A stretch of DNA of 64,000 bases from Marsupella aquatica. Its lineage: Eukaryota > Marchantiophyta. Location: positions 25,916,001-25,980,000 of the forward strand of contig OZ316892.1 of the NCBI GenBank assembly GCA_973895155.1. Direction: 5' to 3'. A program made the position numbers and the translations under genes. Shown in pieces: positions 59,306 to 64,000 of the stretch. Each line of letters starts with the position of its first letter. Position 1 is the stretch's first letter. Under the pieces are notes generated by a model, which saw only the letters and a program-made list of their open reading frames with translations, had not been told where the DNA came from and did no database searches.

Positions 59306-60340
59306 ATGAGTGATTCGGAGGAGTTTTTCGAAGACGTGGAACTTGAAGCACGAGGGTCACCGCGGAGGTTTCAGGGGCAGAGAGAGGAGCAGGAGGAAGA
59401 GCACGTGACACCAATACCATCACCGGTGCGGCGTGTGGTGGAGGAAGCAGTACTACTACCGGAGCTCACGGTAAAGAAGAAGATGGGGACTTTCAAGCTT
59501 GGGGGACCCAAGTATGAAGTGACAAAGTATGATGGGCGCTCTGACTACTTGCTATGGGAGAAGCAGGTGAAGGGAGTGCTTTATGCGTCAGGGATGGGCC
59601 AACTGCTGAGCCCTCGTGAAGACGATGTTGATGAGAAACAATGGGACCGCATGCAGGAGCAGGGAGTGTGGTGTGTTACACTCTATCTCATGCCTCCCAT
59701 CATCAAGCAGTTGGGTGCACATAAGGATTGCATGTCCTTATTTGCGGAATTGCAGAGCAAGTATCACCGCAAGGAGTTGTCGAACCGGCTCTACACTTCC
59801 TACAAACTGATGAGTTTCAGGATGAAGGAATCTGGTACGAAGTTGCAAGACCATGTGGATGCTTTCAACGACATGGTCGTTGACTTGGAAAACCTTGGGG
59901 AGACTTTGAATGATGAGACGAAGGCTCTGCAGCTTCTTAGTTCATTGCCTCCATCTTACCAGTCCCTATCACGAGTGTTGTTGCATCGTGATAGGGATAC
60001 CATTTCATACAATGACGTGGTAAGTTCTCTGCTTAGTGATGATCTTCAGCAGAAGATGCACATCACGTCACAGCCTTCATCATCTGGTGCTGCCCTCAAT
60101 GTTAACCGTGGGAGGAGTATGCAGCGACCAACTGGGGACCGTAGAACCCAGTTTAGATCTAAATCCAGATCTAAGTCCAAGGGTAAATCCCCTCAGAGGA
60201 GGCAGGTGACATGTTGGAAGTGCAACCAAGTTGGACACTTCAAGCGAGACTGTAAGGGAAAGGCAGCGGAAACTTCATCGGCAAATGTGGCTAGGGCTGA
60301 TGGAGAAGCTGATTTACTCAATGATGAGTATGTTTTATGA
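59306..60340 (+). CDS. gag: Copia gag with CCHC nucleocapsid knuckle
   Basis: 344 codons from ATG. An acidic start is followed by the UBN2-type capsid region (YDGRSDYLLWEKQVKGVLYA, later FNDMVVDLENLGETLNDETK). A basic Arg/Ser/Lys stretch precedes the zinc knuckle CWKCNQVGHFKRDC at residue ~303. The frame ends at TGA 60338-60340, but protease coding (VWILDCACSFH) continues in the same frame directly after. Copia elements normally read gag and pol as one frame, so this TGA is either a defect or a readthrough/recoding point. Confidence 0.92.
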   Translation: MSDSEEFFEDVELEARGSPRRFQGQREEQEEEHVTPIPSPVRRVVEEAVLLPELTVKKKMGTFKLGGPKYEVTKYDGRSDYLLWEKQVKGVLYASGMGQLLSPREDDVDEKQWDRMQEQGVWCVTLYLMPPIIKQLGAHKDCMSLFAELQSKYHRKELSNRLYTSYKLMSFRMKESGTKLQDHVDAFNDMVVDLENLGETLNDETKALQLLSSLPPSYQSLSRVLLHRDRDTISYNDVVSSLLSDDLQQKMHITSQPSSSGAALNVNRGRSMQRPTGDRRTQFRSKSRSKSKGKSPQRRQVTCWKCNQVGHFKRDCKGKAAETSSANVARADGEADLLNDEYVL

Positions 60341-63300
60341 AGCCGGGGGTATGCCCTGTGCACGTCATCTAGGAGAGCAGATGATGTGTGGATTCTTGAT
60401 TGTGCTTGCTCTTTTCATATTTGTTACATTCGTGAGTTTTTTCAGTTCTTACTCTGTTTCAAACGGTTCAGTTCTGATGGGAAATGATCACTCCTGTCAA
60501 ATTGAGGGAATTGGGTCTGTGAAGATTGAAATGTTTGATGGCGCTGTGCGCACAGTGTCCGGAGTCAGGTATGTACCTGGCATGCGTAAGAATCTGATTT
60601 CACTCGGTGTGTTGGATTCAAATGGTCATCAATGGAGCGTTATTGATGGTGAACTTCAAGTCAGGTCGGGAGAGACAGTGATTTTGAAGGGGAGTAGACA
60701 AAAGAATTTGTATGTGTTACAGGGCAATACTGTATGTGGAGAGGCCAATGTAACCAAGTCTCACGAGGAGATGACTCAACTGTGGCATTCACGGCTAGGC
60801 CACATGAGTGAGAAGGGTTTGGCTATCTTACGGAAGAATGGACTCATTTCTGATTTGCAATCTTGTAAATTAGAGTTTTGTGAGCATTGCATTCTTGGAA
60901 AGCAGCATCGTCGTGCTTTTGGTGTTGGAACTCATCGTTCCAAAGCGGTTCTTGAGTACATACATAGTGACGTGTGGGGTCCATCCCCGACTCCCTCACA
61001 CTTTGGAAAGTTGTACTATGTATCATTTATTGATGATTACTCAAGATTTGTGTGGATTTATTTCATGACGCATAAGTCTGATGTCTTGTCCATTTTTAAG
61101 AAGTGGAAGGCCCAGGTGGAGAATCAGACTGGAAACACGATCAAGTGTTTGGATACAAGGGTGAAGAGTCTGAGGTCAGACAACGGCGGGGAGTACACTT
61201 CAATGGAATTTGAAGAGTACTGTTCAGAACAGGGGATAACTCGCCATCTCACCACAGTTTATACTCCGCAGCAGAATGGTGTCGCTGAGAGGCTCAATCG
61301 GACACTGTTGGAGCGGTCACGGAGTATGTTGAGCCAATCAGGTTTACCACAAGAATTTTGGGCAGAAGCTGTCAATACCGCAGCTTATTTGGTAAATCTT
61401 TCTCCTTCTAGTGCTATCAATTTCAAAACGCCGTTTGAGATGCGCTATAAGCGGCAAGCAGACTATCATGGCTTGGTAATTTTTGGAAGTGATGCATATG
61501 CTCTCACACCAAAGCAAAATAGGACCAAGTTGGATCCTACCTCCAGGAAATGTGTTTTTCTTGGGTACCAGAGTGGTGTGAAAGCCTATAGGCTATGGGA
61601 TCCTATTGCCTGTAAGCTCGTTGTCAGTAGGGATGTTTCCTTCAATGAATCCAGATTATTGAAGGAGGGGGAGAATACTCAGGTCTCCCGTACTGACAAA
61701 GGAAAATCTCCTATCCCGGATCTCGTTGAGGGGGAGATTGGTTATGAGGTGCATGACCGGAGAGAAGGAGTTGCTCCAATTATGGAGCTGGTTCCTGTGC
61801 CAGAGGAACCAGAGGAGTTTGTTGATGCTGGTGAGCAGCAAGTGGATGCTGTTGAGCTTCAAATTGTACCAGCACACGCAGATCAACCGGAGTCATCGGC
61901 TAGAAGAACATCTGGTCGCACTGTACGCGCTCCATCAAGGTATGGACAGTGGGTTGATTCATCTCAACTGCAAGAGGATGATTTTACAGCTGATGATGAG
62001 GGTGATGCGTTAATTTTGGAAGAAGGAGAACCTTCTTCATTTCATGAGGCAAGTGCTTCAAAGGAGAAGCAGAAGTGGACTGCAGCAATGCAAACGGAGA
62101 TGCAGTCACTAAAGGACAACAAAACTTGGGAGCTTGTTAAGCTGCCTAAGGGTCAGCAAGTGGTGGACAACAAGTGGATTTACAAGCTGAAGGATAATTC
62201 CATAGGAGGTGGATCGAAGGTCTACAAGGCTAGATTGGTAGCAAAGGGATTCACACAAGAGAAAGGTGTGGATTATAATGAGGTCTTCTCACCAGTTGCT
62301 AAGTACTCTACAATACGACTATTGTGTGTACTTGTTGTAATGTTTGGTCTGCTCCTAGATCAGATGGATGTTGTCACAGCTTTCCTCTATGGCACATTGG
62401 AAGAGGTGATCTTCATGAGACAACCGCTAGATTTTGTGAAGAGAGGACAGGAGGAATTGGTTTGCAGATTGCTGAAATCCTTGTATGGGTTGAAGCAGTC
62501 ACCAAGACAGTGGAACAAGCGGTTTGACGATTGGATTCGGTCACAAGTTTTTCACAGAAGTGTATTTGACCCTTGTGTGTATTTGAAACCGGTGAAGAAT
62601 GTTATCTTTGGGTTCATTGTTTTAGTACTTTATGTGGATGACATGCTAATTGCAGCCAAGGATAGGTCTGAGATTGTTAAGCTCAAGGCACTGCTTAGTG
62701 CAGAGTTTAAGATGAAGGACTTAGGGCCAGCTAAGAGGATTTTGGGTATGGAGATCACTAGGGACTTGGAGGCTGGCAAGCTATGGTTGACGCAGAGCAG
62801 TTATGCGAGGAAGGTAATTGCAAGGTTCAACATGGAGAATAGCAAGCCAGTAAGTACCCCGTTGGCTCCACACTTCAAGTTATCATCAGCGTTCTGTCCT
62901 ACGGATGACACAGAGAAGGGGTTGATGTCAAAGGTTCCATATGACAAGGCAGTGGGGAGTCTCATGTATTTGATGACTTGCACTAGACCTGATCTTGCCA
63001 TGGCTATGGGCAAGGTGAGCAGGTACATGTCGAATCCAGGGAAGGTACACTGGGAAGCAGTGAAGTGGATTATCAGGTACTTGAAGGGTACCGTGGATCA
63101 TGGTCTTTTATTTGATGCGAATGCAAAGAATGCTAGATCATTGATTGGCTATGTAGATTCTGACTATGGACAAGATTTGGACCGAAGGAGATCAACAACA
63201 GGATACGTGTTCACACTTGGCGGTGGATGCATAAGTTGGAGGTCTACTTTGCAGAAGTGTATTGCTCAGTCTACTACAGAAGCGGAGTATGTTGCAGCTG

Positions 63301-63614
63301 CGGAAGCAGCAAAGGAAGCGATTTGGTTGGATAGACTTATCACTGAAATGGGATTGCCACAGGGGAATGTGAAGCTCCATTGTGATAGTCAAAGTGCGCT
63401 CCACCTTGCTGTGAACCAGGTGATGGACAGCAGAGTGAAGCACATTGACGTCAGGTACCATTTTATCAGGCAGGCTGTGTCTGATAATTTGTTTGAGCTA
63501 GTCAAGATTGATGGTAAACTCAACCCGGCTGACGCATTTACCAAAGTGATTCCTTTGGAGAGTTTCTCTAGACACCGTGACGTATTGCAGGTTTTGCAAT
63601 TGCATCACAAGTAG
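60341..63614 (+). pseudogene. pol: Copia pol: protease, integrase, reverse transcriptase, RNase H
   Basis: Protease coding runs in the gag frame to ~60438 (WILDCACSFH, with Cys where Ser/Thr normally follows the catalytic Asp). It then passes to the next frame at a run of six Ts (60433-60438), where one extra T explains the shift. From there ~1050 codons are open. Integrase has an HHCC finger (HSRLGH ... CEHCILGK) and a DDE core (HSDVWG, SDNGGEYT, QQNGVAERLNRTLLE). RT has WTAAMQTEMQSL, YKARLVAKGFTQ and YVDDMLIAAK. RNase H has GYVDSDYGQDLDRRRSTTGY, STTEAEYVAAAEA and LHCDSQSAL. All catalytic residues in integrase, RT and RNase H look intact. The stop plus frameshift would block normal expression of this copy. 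Confidence 0.93.
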
Positions 63615-63790
63615 AGTTTTCTTAAACATTCATTGTAATTACTGATATATGCTCTTCCTCATTCCTATGTATTAGGCTACGGCTTAGTTCTGGTTTGCTC
63701 TAGTTAGAGAGGGAAACCGGTTTGGTTTCTGTCCAGAACTTCCCGCTGAGGGATCATATACATTGGCAGTATTACTCTCCCCTAGACCAG

Positions 63791-63805
63791 AGTCAAGGGG
63801 AAGAT
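63791..63805 (+). promoter_or_regulatory. Polypurine tract
   Basis: AGTCAAGGGGAAGAT directly before the 3' LTR, the plus-strand priming site. Confidence 0.85.
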
Positions 63806-64000
63806 TGTTGGGTATTTACTCTTACGTCTAGGTTAGGTATGACGTGGTTGGTACAACAACGTGGGTTGGTACAACTACGTGGTTAGGTACAACTACGTGA
63901 TTAGGTACAACTATGTGGTTAGGTACAACTACGTGATTAGGTACAACTATGTGGTTAGGTACAACTACGTGATTAGGTACAACTATGTGGTTAGGTACAA
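63806..64000 (+). repeat. 3' LTR, first 195 bp
   Basis: Begins TGTTGGGTATTTACTC and matches the first 195 bases of the 5' LTR. It is truncated by the window end inside the 18-bp repeat array. Confidence 0.95.

Larger units (their letters stand above)
57677..64000 (+). mobile_element. Ty1/copia LTR retrotransposon, 3' LTR cut by the window edge
   Basis: The 5' LTR begins TGTTGGG at 57677 and ends CAACA at 58151. It is followed by a PBS, gag, pol in the order protease-integrase-RT-RNase H (the copia order), a polypurine tract and a 3' LTR from 63806. The 195 bases of 3' LTR in the window match the 5' LTR without a difference that I can see, so the insertion is young. The five bases before the 5' LTR are GAACT; the matching duplication lies outside the window. 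Confidence 0.97.

Noticed and set aside
1-64000. tRNA, rRNA or CRISPR loci
   Set aside because: No cloverleaf with conserved T-loop, rRNA core or regular spacer-repeat array was found by reading; the tandem arrays lack unique spacers.

Overview
The window is nuclear DNA of a land plant. Three ordinary plant genes support this: a mitochondrial succinate dehydrogenase flavoprotein, a SINA-type E3 ligase with the usual three-exon plant layout, and an ankyrin/PGG membrane protein. A Ty1/copia element primed by initiator Met-tRNA agrees. The mix of transposons around them, the intron-free SDH1 and the ankyrin-PGG style suggest a seed-free plant (moss, fern or lycophyte) rather than a flowering plant. 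That last step is inference and I cannot name a species.

Layout. 1-9130: a decayed DNA transposon. Its long inverted ends flank a protein-kinase-like gene and a coiled-coil/RING-H2 fragment on + and a hAT-like (BED/DUF659-type) transposase wreck on -. 9195-9530: a strand-asymmetric GC-rich block. 11684-15375: a decayed two-ORF element of unknown family (an unrecognised domain protein, then a long coiled coil). 17130-28609: the most unusual locus. A very large minus-strand gene fuses a ParB-like domain, a beta-class DNA methyltransferase-like domain and an FCP1-type HAD phosphatase-like domain. It is divergent from plus-strand genes for a triple beta-repeat protein and a DUF7869-type, DDE-like protein. 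A roughly 21-nt palindrome recurs in introns, the intergenic region and even exons of this locus. 30344-32308: intact SDH1. 32309-40120: gene-poor DNA with small duplications and one MITE-like hairpin. 40125-44040: a satellite-like tandem array interrupted by a 5'-truncated LINE with a C-terminal restriction-like endonuclease (R2-like class), flanked by an 8-bp duplication. 47594-49681: the SINAT gene, with complementary sequences in the two introns flanking exon 2. 53196-56339: the two-exon ankyrin/PGG gene. 57677-64000: a young copia retrotransposon whose LTR holds an 18-bp repeat array rich in ACGTG; its 3' LTR runs off the window.

How the parts work together. SDH1, SINAT and ankyrin-PGG are independent host genes in a transposon-rich neighbourhood. 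The candidate for a poorly described system is the 17-29 kb locus. There, a putative DNA-binding/modifying protein, a putative DDE recombinase and an element-wide palindrome family sit together, as in a self-mobilising element. Its main ORFs carry in-frame stops, so this copy is probably inactive unless the stops are recoded.
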